Shown: piece after piece, positions 8,685 through 17,000 of the stretch | Numbering within the stretch: the stretch's first letter is position 1 | How the letters are laid out: the number at the start of each line of letters is the position of its first letter | Origin: Candidatus Denitrolinea symbiosum | GTDB lineage: Bacteria; Chloroflexota; Anaerolineae; Anaerolineales; Villigracilaceae | DNA: 64,000 nucleotides | Assembly (NCBI GenBank): GCA_017312345.1 | Contig: BLAA01000001.1 | Coordinates: forward strand, 744,001 to 808,000 | Reading direction: 5' to 3' | Program-made: the position numbers and the translations under genes | The notes under the pieces: generated by a model | The model's database searches: none | Seen by the model: the letters and a program-made list of their open reading frames with translations, nothing else | Told to the model about the DNA's origin: nothing

Positions 8685-10337
8685 CTACTTCAACATCGGC
8701 ATCTTGATGCCGTGACGTTTCGCAGCTTCGATGGCGATCTCGTAACCCGCGTCCGCGTGACGGACGACGCCCATGCCTGGGTCGGTGGTGAGGACGCGTT
8801 CGAGGCGAGCCGCGGCTTCGGGAGTCCCGTCCGCCACGATGACCTGTCCCGCGTGCTGCGAGTATCCAATCCCCACGCCGCCGCCGTGATGGAACGAGAC
8901 CCACGTCGCGCCGCCGACCGCGTTGATGAGCGCGTTGAGAATCGCCCAGTCGGAGATCGCGTCCGAGCCGTCGCGCATCGCTTCGGTCTCGCGGTTGGGC
9001 GAGGCGACGGAGCCCGCGTCCAAATGGTCGCGCCCGATCACGATGGGGGCTTTCACTTTTCCCGTCGCGACCAGCTCGTTGAATTTCAATCCTGCCTTCA
9101 CGCGCTCGCCGTAGCCGAGCCAGCAAATGCGCGCGGGCAATCCCTGGAACGGGACCTTCTCACGCGCCATCTTCAGCCAGCGATGCAGGTGCGCGTCCTC
9201 GGGGAACAATTCCATGATGGCTTCGTCGGTGGCGTAGATGTCTTCCTTCTCGCCCGAAAGCGCCACCCAGCGGAACGGTCCCTTGCCCTCGCAGAACAGC
9301 GGGCGGATATACGCGGGGACAAAACCTGGGAACTCGAACGCGTCGGTCACGCCGTGGTTGTACGCCTGCTGGCGCAGGTTGTTGCCGTAGTCGAACACTT
9401 CCGCGCCCGCGCGCTGGAAAGCCAGCATCGCTTCGACGTGCCGCGCCATCGAGTCCATCGCCATCTTTTTATATCGTTCGGGATCGGATTTCCGCAACTC
9501 GTCCGCCGCGGCGACGGTCAGCCCCGACGGGACGTACATCAACGCCTCATGCGCGGACGTTTGGTCGGTCACCACGTCGGGGACGACTCCACGCTTCGAG
9601 AGTTCGTCGTACACGTCCGCCGCGTTGCCGATCAACCCGATGGAACGCGGCGTCCGCGCTTTGACATTTTCCTCGACGAGCGTCATCGCCTCTTCGAGAT
9701 TGTCCACCACCGTGTCCACATAACCGATGGCGCGGCGCCGCTCGGCGCGGTCTTTATCCACCTCGACGATGAGTCCCACACCTTCGTTCATGGTGATCGC
9801 CATGGGCTGCGCGCCGCCCATCCCGCCGAGGCCAGCCGTCAACACGAACTTGCCTTTGAGCGAGTCCCAGCCTTTGAGTTTGGCGAGCGCGCCGAAGGTT
9901 TCGTACGTGCCTTGCAAAATTCCCTGCGTGCCGATGTAGATCCACGAACCCGCGGTCATCTGGCCGTACATGATGAGTCCCTTTTTGGCGAGTTCGTCGA
10001 AGTATTCCCACGTGGCCCAATGCGGGACGAGGTTCGAGTTGGCGATCAACACTTTCGGCGCGTCGCGGTGACTCTTGAACACGACGACGGGTTTGCCTGA
10101 CTGCACGAGCAGCGTTTCGTCCTCTTCGAGATTCTTGAGCGATTCGAGGATCGCGTCGAACGACTCCCAATCGCGCGCGGCCTGTCCGCGCCCGCCGTAG
10201 ACGACGAGGTCCTGCGGACGTTCCGCCACCTCGGGGTCAAGGTTGTTTTGGATCATGCGATACGCGGCTTCGGAGAGCCAGTTTTTGCAGGTGAGTTGAG
10301 TCCCGCGCGGCGCGCGGACGGTGCGAGGTCCAGACAT
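8685..10337 (-). CDS. hutU: Urocanate hydratase
   Basis: A 550-residue protein matching urocanase along its whole length. It converts urocanate to 4-imidazolone-5-propionate in histidine breakdown, using tightly bound NAD. Recognisable regions are [11 protein letters not shown] near the N-terminus, [40 protein letters not shown] (NAD-binding, with the family's glycine run) and [16 protein letters not shown] near the C-terminus. No hutH, hutI or hutG lies beside it, so the pathway must be split over the chromosome. ATG 10337 follows GACAAGGAGACG. A 12-bp hairpin (10357-10391) lies in its leader. Confidence 0.97.
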   Translation of the reverse strand: MSGPRTVRAPRGTQLTCKNWLSEAAYRMIQNNLDPEVAERPQDLVVYGGRGQAARDWESFDAILESLKNLEEDETLLVQSGKPVVVFKSHRDAPKVLIANSNLVPHWATWEYFDELAKKGLIMYGQMTAGSWIYIGTQGILQGTYETFGALAKLKGWDSLKGKFVLTAGLGGMGGAQPMAITMNEGVGLIVEVDKDRAERRRAIGYVDTVVDNLEEAMTLVEENVKARTPRSIGLIGNAADVYDELSKRGVVPDVVTDQTSAHEALMYVPSGLTVAAADELRKSDPERYKKMAMDSMARHVEAMLAFQRAGAEVFDYGNNLRQQAYNHGVTDAFEFPGFVPAYIRPLFCEGKGPFRWVALSGEKEDIYATDEAIMELFPEDAHLHRWLKMAREKVPFQGLPARICWLGYGERVKAGLKFNELVATGKVKAPIVIGRDHLDAGSVASPNRETEAMRDGSDAISDWAILNALINAVGGATWVSFHHGGGVGIGYSQHAGQVIVADGTPEAAARLERVLTTDPGMGVVRHADAGYEIAIEAAKRHGIKMPMLK

Positions 10338-10356
10338 GATGCGTCTCCTTGTCGGT

Positions 10357-10391
10357 CAGACTTGCGAAGTCCGCAAGATTTCGCAAGTCTG
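10357..10391 (-). repeat. 12-bp hairpin in the hutU leader
   Basis: CAGACTTGCGAA and its exact complement TTCGCAAGTCTG flank an 11-base loop, 20 nt before the hutU start. It could be a regulatory hairpin or a short repeat element; no U-run follows on the minus strand. Confidence 0.6.
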
Positions 10392-10393
10392 GT

Positions 10394-10426
10394 AAATAAA
10401 AATCTCCCGGCAATTATAGCCGGGAG
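10394..10426 (-). terminator. Intrinsic terminator after the DUF2298 gene
   Basis: On the minus strand CTCCCGGC/GCCGGGAG (loop TATAATT) is followed by ATTTTTATTT, 17 nt past the DUF2298 stop. Confidence 0.75.
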
Positions 10427-10442
10427 AGAGGGATAATTACAT

Positions 10443-13007
10443 TCACGGCACGCCGTAGATCACCGTGCTTCCCGCCTGGAACAGCGCTGCCAGGTGTTGC
10501 TGGAACTTGATCTCGCTGACGTTGTACGTGGTCCGCTCGATGCCGCCGACGACGATGTAGCGGATCTGGTAGCGGTCAATGATGGTTTGGGCGGTTTCCC
10601 AGTCGGGGACTTCGTAAAGCGTCTTGATGTCGGATTCGCGCGAGCCGTGCGCGTCCCAGTTGCCGCGCCATTGGAATTCATGCCAGGGCCAGCCGAGGAC
10701 GGTCGGGAGACCAGTGTAGGTGGCGATGCGCGCGTAGTTGGAGTAACTGCCGCCGATGGCTTCCGCCACCACGCCCAGCGGCGCGGACTGGAGGTAGCGG
10801 ATGGCGGCCGCGTCTTCGGGATCGTAGAGGTCGAGGTGCGCGGACGCGTCGAGGCTGTAGCCGTTGGATGGATGGAAGTTGCTCGTCTTGTTGAGGAAGG
10901 CGAGGACGGGGTAGATGAGTCCGACGAAGAGGACGAGGCCGAGAAGGATTCTCCACGCCGCGCTCCAGACGCCGCGCAGATTCCTCAGCAGGACGGCTGT
11001 CCCGAAGGCGGCGGCGAGCGACCACAACTGCCAGGCTTGATAGTAGAACTTGAAGATGGTGTTGATGCGGTAGCCGAACCCGTCGCTGAGATAGACGAAG
11101 TCGGGGGCGAGGATGAGGAGCGAACCGAGGAGGATGAGGAGGAAAACGAAGACGGAGGACGGGAGACGGAGAACGGAGGATGGTTGACTGTTGGCGGTTG
11201 GTAGTTGAGCATCTTCGGTCATCGGCCTTCGGTCTTCGGTCAAGAGGTGAGAAAGCGCAAGCCAGAATACGGCGGCAATGGTGACGAGCGCGCCGATGTA
11301 GGAGAGACGGCGGAGGGCGGCGGCGCGGAAGAGGGAGGCGGCGTCGGGCTGTCCCTGCTGGGCGAGGAACTGCGCGGCGATTTCAGGACGCAGCCATTCG
11401 GCGCCGAGTCCCATCAGCCAGGAAAATGCCCAGAGAAAGAGGACCAGGCCGAAGGTCCACGCGAGAGCCGCCCCAAAGCGTGGACGCGCCTCGCGGCCGC
11501 GCGCCGTCCAAATCAGGTAGGGGAGGAGCGGGAGGAGGAGAGTCCCCCACATCACCCAGAGTTGCGCGCCACGCGTCGGGTAGACGAGGTTGGGGAGCAG
11601 GCCGCCCGCCTGCGAGGAGAAGCCGAGGTAGAAGGGCAGGTAGAGGACGACGGCCGCGACGCCGAGCGGGAGGCCGAGCAGGAGCGCGTCTTCGAGACGG
11701 GACCAGCTCCAGCCGTCGTCGTGGACGCGGCGGAGGACGTACGCGCCGACGATGAGGGCCGCGGCGGGGAGGATGTCCCAGGTGTTGAGGAAGGCGAGGC
11801 CGCCGAGGACGAGCGCGGCGAAGAGGAAGTCGCGCGGCGCCGCGCGGAGTTTGAGCTCGAAGAAGTTGACCGCGCCGCGCCAGCCGTCGAGGAAGAGGTT
11901 GAGGGCGACGCCAAAGCCGAGGAAGTTGAAGGGCAGGGAGAGGATGTGCGGATGCAGGTCGCCGAGGACGAAGGAGAAGGCGGGGAATTCGTCAATGACT
12001 TCCTGGAATTGTCCCGTGAGGCTGAAATCCGAGACGACGCGGGAGGCGCGCCACCACCAGAGGTAGCGAGTGGGCATCCAGCCTGCGCCGTCGGGAGCGA
12101 CGTTGAGGTCTTTGATGTTGAGCCAGGTCCAGAAGTTGGAGATTGGAGATTGGGGATCGGCAGTCCAGAACCAGCCGAGGCCGTGGAAGATTTCGAGCAG
12201 GCCTTCGAGGTTGGAGAGGATGAGGAGGAAGAGGGGAGCGAGGAGAGCGAGTAAATGGTAATTGGTAATTGGAGATTGGTCAGTATCGGGCGCGTCCACT
12301 TGTGTACTTGTGTGCGCGTGTACCCGTCTACCTGTGTACGCTGCCAGCAAGTTATACAAAATTCCATACGATCCAACCGCGGCGAGGGCGAACACCAGCG
12401 CGGACATGAGGTTGAAGGCCAGGTTGCCCGATGTGGCCGTGACGCGCGCCAGCATGGCCGCCATGATGTAGCCGAAGTGGTAATAGGAAATGGAGTAGCC
12501 CGACATCCACGGGTCGTTGGGCGGGAAGGTGGGCGAGCGCAGGATGGCGTTGATGAAGGCCAGTTCCATCGGCTTTTCCGTCCCGACGGCTTCGGGGTTG
12601 CAGGCGCGGACGAAGGCCAGGAACGCGAACGAGACGAGGAAGAGGAGTTCGGTGGCGATGACGAGAGGCTTATGGGAGGAGAGCCAGGAGCGGAGATCGG
12701 TAACTGGAGATTGGAGATCGGTAACTGGAGATTGGAGATCGGTAATTCGCGTTGCGTATTGCGTAATGAATGGAGCGAGGGAGATGGCGAGGAGGAGGAC
12801 AAAAGCGAACAGCAGCCCGCCCAGATCGTTGCGGAGGACGCCGAGCGAGGCGAGAATCCAGAAGAGCCAGCCCCAGAGGAGGAGTCCCGCGGCGCGCGCC
12901 AGGGTGTAGCCGCGGTCCGTCAACGCGGGGAAGAGGCGGAAGACGAGGGGAAAGGTCAACCAGCCGAGGAGGGACGAGGCGAGGTACCAGGAGATGGAGG
13001 CGGCCAT
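10443..13007 (-). CDS. DUF2298 family multi-pass membrane protein
   Basis: An 854-residue protein with about 16 hydrophobic segments. The DUF2298 hallmarks are RPMEL/KPMELAFINAILRS-type and PNDPWMSGYSISYYHFGY-type segments (about residues 140-175), followed by FVLGDLHPH (about 340) and FLNTWDILPAA (about 400). These proteins are GT-C-like and of unknown reaction. The C-terminal soluble segment YQIRYIVVGGIER matches the equivalent segment of the larger paralogue at 14065-19056. Heptamer tracts are translated in frame at about residues 79-106, 221-251, 281-292 and 582-623, each in a loop between helices. Start ATG 13007 abuts a further heptamer tract. Confidence 0.85.
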   Translation of the reverse strand: MAASISWYLASSLLGWLTFPLVFRLFPALTDRGYTLARAAGLLLWGWLFWILASLGVLRNDLGGLLFAFVLLLAISLAPFITQYATRITDLQSPVTDLQSPVTDLRSWLSSHKPLVIATELLFLVSFAFLAFVRACNPEAVGTEKPMELAFINAILRSPTFPPNDPWMSGYSISYYHFGYIMAAMLARVTATSGNLAFNLMSALVFALAAVGSYGILYNLLAAYTGRRVHAHTSTQVDAPDTDQSPITNYHLLALLAPLFLLILSNLEGLLEIFHGLGWFWTADPQSPISNFWTWLNIKDLNVAPDGAGWMPTRYLWWWRASRVVSDFSLTGQFQEVIDEFPAFSFVLGDLHPHILSLPFNFLGFGVALNLFLDGWRGAVNFFELKLRAAPRDFLFAALVLGGLAFLNTWDILPAAALIVGAYVLRRVHDDGWSWSRLEDALLLGLPLGVAAVVLYLPFYLGFSSQAGGLLPNLVYPTRGAQLWVMWGTLLLPLLPYLIWTARGREARPRFGAALAWTFGLVLFLWAFSWLMGLGAEWLRPEIAAQFLAQQGQPDAASLFRAAALRRLSYIGALVTIAAVFWLALSHLLTEDRRPMTEDAQLPTANSQPSSVLRLPSSVFVFLLILLGSLLILAPDFVYLSDGFGYRINTIFKFYYQAWQLWSLAAAFGTAVLLRNLRGVWSAAWRILLGLVLFVGLIYPVLAFLNKTSNFHPSNGYSLDASAHLDLYDPEDAAAIRYLQSAPLGVVAEAIGGSYSNYARIATYTGLPTVLGWPWHEFQWRGNWDAHGSRESDIKTLYEVPDWETAQTIIDRYQIRYIVVGGIERTTYNVSEIKFQQHLAALFQAGSTVIYGVP
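11140..11262 (-). repeat. Mixed heptamer tract (GGAGACG, CGGTCTT types) inside DUF2298 gene
   Basis: Runs of GGAGGAC/GGAGACG, then TTGGTAG/TTGAGCA, then CTTCGGT/CATCGGC units. Translated in frame as a Pro/Ser/Thr-rich loop. Confidence 0.75.
12133..12165 (-). repeat. Short GGAGATT heptamer tract inside DUF2298 gene
   Basis: Three to four copies of TTGGAGA/TTGGGGA, translated as the DPQSPIS loop. Confidence 0.65.
12255..12345 (-). repeat. TTGGTAA heptamers next to ACTTGTGT octamers inside DUF2298 gene
   Basis: A TTGGTAA/TTGGAGA run is followed by five 8-mers of the ACTTGTGT/ACCTGTGT type. Translated in frame as the loop near residues 221-251. Confidence 0.7.
12691..12771 (-). repeat. Heptamer tract GGAGATC/GGTAACT plus GTATTGC
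   Basis: Two near-identical 28-base blocks of four 7-mers, then GCGTTGC/GTATTGC units. Translated in frame as repeated TDLQSPV (7 residues = 21 bases = three heptamers). Confidence 0.8.
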
Positions 13008-13094
13008 TGGTGGGAGGTGATTGGTAATTGGAGATTGGAGATTGGTAATTGGTAAATTGGAGATTGGAGATTGGTAATTGGAGGTTGGAGGTTA
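13006..13094. repeat. Long TTGGTAA/TTGGAGA heptamer tract
   Basis: About twelve 7-mers fill the whole gap between the GNAT stop and the DUF2298 start, touching both genes. This is the cleanest example of the family. Confidence 0.85.
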
Positions 13095-13697
13095 TCCGAT
13101 TTGCTTCACCATGCGGTGATAACTGGCGAGGGGATTTTTGTCCTGCCAGGTGGAGACGATTTTAAACCCGTTCCGCGCGTAGAGGCGTTGGGCGTCGCGG
13201 TTTTCGGGGGAGACGATCAGCGAGACTTTGGACAGGCCGAGCGCGCGCGCCTGGGCGTCGGCGTGGAGCAGGAGACGTTTGCCGAGTCCCTGTCCCTGCG
13301 CGGCGGGCAGGACGCCGATCACGCTGACGTAGAATTCATCCGCTTCGGCCTCCCGCGCGTGGATGAAGGCGAGGGCGCGGCTCACAAATCCGAACACGCT
13401 CCAGCCGAAGGCGCGCGGCAGGCTGCGGACCAGCGGCCACGTGAGACTCTCCATCTCCGCGCCAGGGAAGGCGAGCATCAGCCCCAACGCCTGGCGGTTC
13501 TTTTCCACGACGCTGGCGCGGCTGTAGCCGAACCGTCCCGCGTCCGCGGAGAACAGCCGCATCAACGCGATCTCGGCCTGGCGCGCGTCGGGACCGAAAA
13601 GGTAATCTCCGAACGCGCCCATCGCGAGATGGATGACGGCCGCGGCGAGGGGCGCGTCGTCGGGGCGGGCGGGGCGGACGGCGATTGGGTCTTTCAT
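13092..13697 (-). CDS. GNAT family N-acetyltransferase
   Basis: A 201-residue acetyltransferase. The acetyl-CoA-binding motif A is visible as VIGVLPAAQGQGLGKRLLLHA (about residues 125-145, with the QGxGLG pyrophosphate loop), followed by LSKVSLIVSPENRDAQRLYARNGF (motif B). The N-terminal half contains a mostly helical region of about 60 residues typical of the subfamily with a long N-terminal arm. Its start overlaps the DUF952 stop by 4 nt (ATGA), so the pair is translationally coupled. Its last codons (Gln-Ile-Gly) are made by the edge of a heptamer tract. Substrate not predictable. Confidence 0.88.
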   Translation of the reverse strand: MKDPIAVRPARPDDAPLAAAVIHLAMGAFGDYLFGPDARQAEIALMRLFSADAGRFGYSRASVVEKNRQALGLMLAFPGAEMESLTWPLVRSLPRAFGWSVFGFVSRALAFIHAREAEADEFYVSVIGVLPAAQGQGLGKRLLLHADAQARALGLSKVSLIVSPENRDAQRLYARNGFKIVSTWQDKNPLASYHRMVKQIG

Positions 13698-14041
13698 GGC
13701 AGGGGCAGGCTCCAGCCTCCCGCCGAATCGGACTCGAAATCCGCCGCGCGGGTCACCGCGTCGAGGTTGAGCGTCCCGTAGACGTGGGGGAAAAGTTCGT
13801 CGGGCTTGTCCGTCCCCGCCTCGTATTTGACCTCGGCCTCCAGCCGCGTCGGATCAATGACCAGCAGGACGAGTCCGCGCTGGCCCGCGTAGAACCGCTG
13901 CGCGGTCGCGACGACCTGCGCGGCGGTGGAGCAATGGATGAAGCCCTCCGTCTCGAGGCTGGCGGCGGAATAGCGTCCGAGCCGCTGGGCTGAGTCCCAG
14001 GCGGTTTTGGAGGTGATGTGGTAGATGGGTTCGGGGTTCAC
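13694..14041 (-). CDS. DUF952 family protein
   Basis: A 115-residue protein with the DUF952 pattern: YHITSKTAWDSA at the N-terminus, EGFIHCSTAAQV (about 35), LVLLVIDPTRLEAEVKYE (about 63) and FPHVYGTLNLDAV near the C-terminus. The fold is related to ADP-ribosyltransferase-like folds, and the biochemical function is not established. It overlaps the downstream GNAT start by 4 nt. Upstream lies a CAGGTGT-type heptamer remnant (14043-14066) and then the large DUF2298 gene. Confidence 0.9.
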   Translation of the reverse strand: MNPEPIYHITSKTAWDSAQRLGRYSAASLETEGFIHCSTAAQVVATAQRFYAGQRGLVLLVIDPTRLEAEVKYEAGTDKPDELFPHVYGTLNLDAVTRAADFESDSAGGWSLPLP

Positions 14042-14042
14042 G

Positions 14043-14066
14043 TTTCAGGTGTCAGGCGCCAGGTTT
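14043..14066. repeat. Heptamer tract CAGGTGT/CAGGCGC
   Basis: Three 7-mers of the CAGGTGT type (reverse complement ACACCTG) between DUF952 and the giant DUF2298 gene, overlapping the latter's stop. Confidence 0.6.
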
Positions 14067-17000
14067 ATTTGTTCACCGCGTAGATGATAGTCTGTCCGTC
14101 GCGGAAGACTTCCGTCCAAAAGACGCCGTTGTATTGCGCGAACTTGAGCAGGCCCGCGCCGGGGTAGTAGACGCTCTCCGCTTGTCCCACGACGATGTAA
14201 CGGACGTTGTATTTCACCAGGAAGGCCATCGCCTCGACCGGGTCGGTCGTATTATAAAACGTCGTGATCTCGGCGATGCGGTTCTCGATGATGAGCGGCT
14301 CCACGAAGCCGCGCTGCTGGCGCTGGTGCCAGTTCCAGCCGACGACTCCGGGCAGGCCGGTGTAGATCGTGAAGCGCGTGCACCAGCGATACTCCACGCA
14401 GTTGGCCTCCACGATCACGGGCGAACCCTGCACGTTGTCCTGCATCCAGCGGATGGCGCGGTAGTCCTGGCCGAGGTCCATGTCCACCGAGTCCCAGTAG
14501 GTGGAGGTCGCCATGTAAGTCATCGAGTCGGGCGTGTGCGGGACTTGGGGATTCATGCGGTCGCGCATCTTGTCTGCCGTGGCGGACAGGGTGTAGGCGA
14601 ACGCGCCCGAGACGAGGAGAGTCAAACCGACCTGCCAGACGGCGCGCCAGCGGAACTTCCACGACGGGACGGCGGGGAGCGTCCACCCGAGCGCGGCCGC
14701 CGCGCTGACGGAGAGCATCGTCCACGCTTGCAGATAGAGTTTGAAGACCGTGTTCATGCGCCCAATGTCGCCGACGACGACGATGAGTTCCACCGCGAGG
14801 GTCAGCGCGAGCGAAGTCCCGACCATGAACAGGACCCAGCGTTTCGCGTCGGATTGTCCCGGACGCAGGAGGAGGAGCGCGGCCCATAGCGCCATCGGCA
14901 GGGCGATGAGCGAGACGACCGCGCCGCGGTAGAGGAGATAGATCATCGCGACCGCGAACGCGGCGACGATGATCTCGATGAGCAGCTGCCAGGGCTTGAG
15001 TTTATTGAGCGCGGAAAGCGGGGTGGCGGCCATCCACTGGCGCGTCTCCCAGACCATCCACGCGCAGAGGACGAAGAGGAACACGCCCCAATGCGTGAAG
15101 TAGGACGAGAGGGGCGTATGTCCGCCGCGCCACGCGGCGACGGCGTTATAGCCCGATCCCCACCAGTGGAAGTAGGGCTGATAGAAGAGGAAGGCCAGCG
15201 CGATGAGGGTCACGCCGCCCGCGATGGATACGATCAAACGTAGGACGTACGGCGGAAGGTCGAAGCGCTTCTCCTTGAAGTCGAACGCGATGAACAGCCC
15301 ATATCCCAGCGCGGCGGCCGCCAGCGGAAGATAGGCGTACGCGTCCCATGTGTTCGTGGGATAGATCGCGCCGAGGACCAATGCTCCCAAAATCATCGGC
15401 GGAAGCGCGTTACGCAACATGGAATACGTACTACGGTTTGTGTATTGCGTATTGCGTAAAAACAAGATTATTGACAATCCCCACGCGATCATGAACAGGG
15501 ACAGGATCATCACGATCATGTGCGCGTGCAGGTCGCTGTAGAGGAAAGTGAACAGCGGAAACTCGGTGATCGGCTCCACGTCTCCCGGCGCGGGGATGAC
15601 GCGGCTCGGGAACCAGTACCAGTCTCCCCGTCCGAGGGGAAGCGGAGTCCCGGCAAGACTTTTGGCGAAGCCGTCCAATCCCCAAATCCAGCGCTGGAAG
15701 AGTCCCGCTCCCTCCGTGACGCCGTCGGGCGCGCCCATGCGCTGGAAGGCGCGCCACACCGTCTGGATCGTCCCCAGGTTGCCGAGCAGGAGGGTGAACG
15801 CGGTCGCGGCGAAGCCGGCGATCAGCGGCCAGTTTTCAGCGTTCAGCGGGCGGCTCGCGGCGCCTGGCGTTTCCTCGGCGCTCGTCGGCGCGTCCGCCCG
15901 TCTGCCCGCGCGGACAAGATTGAGTCCTATAGTGAACGCGCTCGACCCCACCAGCGCGAACAGCGTGGGCAAAATCATGTTGTACGCGATGGACGGGACG
16001 ATGCCGAGCAGTTTCACCGGCATGCCGACCAGCACGAAGCCGTAATAGTAGTAGTTGATGTACCCGCCCGCGAACCACGGATCGTACGGCGGGAAGGTCG
16101 TGGATCTAATGACCGCGTTGAAATACGAAAAATCCATCGGGCGCTCGCCGCCCTTCGACGGATGCCACAGGTCGGGGTTGGCGAGGCGGATGAACAGATC
16201 AATGAGGAACAGCGCCAGGAAGACTCCCTCGACGATGATGAACGCGCGGCGGTTGGACTTCCACTCCCGCGCCAACGCCTCTCTCTGGACCCAGGCCTGC
16301 CACGCCCCCGTCAGCGCCATCGCCGCGAAGACGATTCCCAGCAACCCGCGGCTGACGGGGACCCCCAGCGAGCCGAGCAGCCACGCCGCGTACGCGAAGA
16401 CGACGATCCCCAGCGTGCGCGCGAGCGCGTATCCCTTGTCCGCCAGGCCGGGCAGGGCGCGCCGCGCCAGCGGGTAGGCGGTCAAACCGAGGAGGAAGAT
16501 GAACAGATACCAGACGACCAGCCCGAGGAACGGATATTTATTTTGCAGCCATTCGTAGTCGAACAACCGCGACCATGTCCCGCCCGCCTGCTGCCCCGCG
16601 AGACGGTCCGCGGGCAGCATGAGACTCTTGGGCGGACGGTATTTGCCCGCGTCCTTCGGGGCGAGATGGACGGTCTGACTCGTGTCCACCGCGCCGAGGC
16701 TGGACGCGACCGCGGCGGGGTTGTAGTCCGCGCTTTTCTTGAAGATGAGTACCTTCGGATGGTCGTAGAAGGTGAAGGCCTCCTCCGCTGAGCCGTCGTT
16801 GATGGAGAAGGTCCCCAGCGAGGGATAGGATGTGAAGGTCTTTATAAGGTCGAATCCGAGGCGTCCCTGATACGCGCCCGGCTCGGCGACGCGATAGCAG
16901 CGGATGATGTCTTCGCCGGGCGGACAGCCGATGAGTTCGCGGTAGTAGACCGTCGTCAACGGGTAGCGTTCGGGGACGCGCGTGATCTGCGCGTATTGGT

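Noticed and set aside
8712..10100. Open frame antisense to hutU (462 codons)
   Set aside because: High-GC antisense shadow of a certain gene; no recognisable domain.
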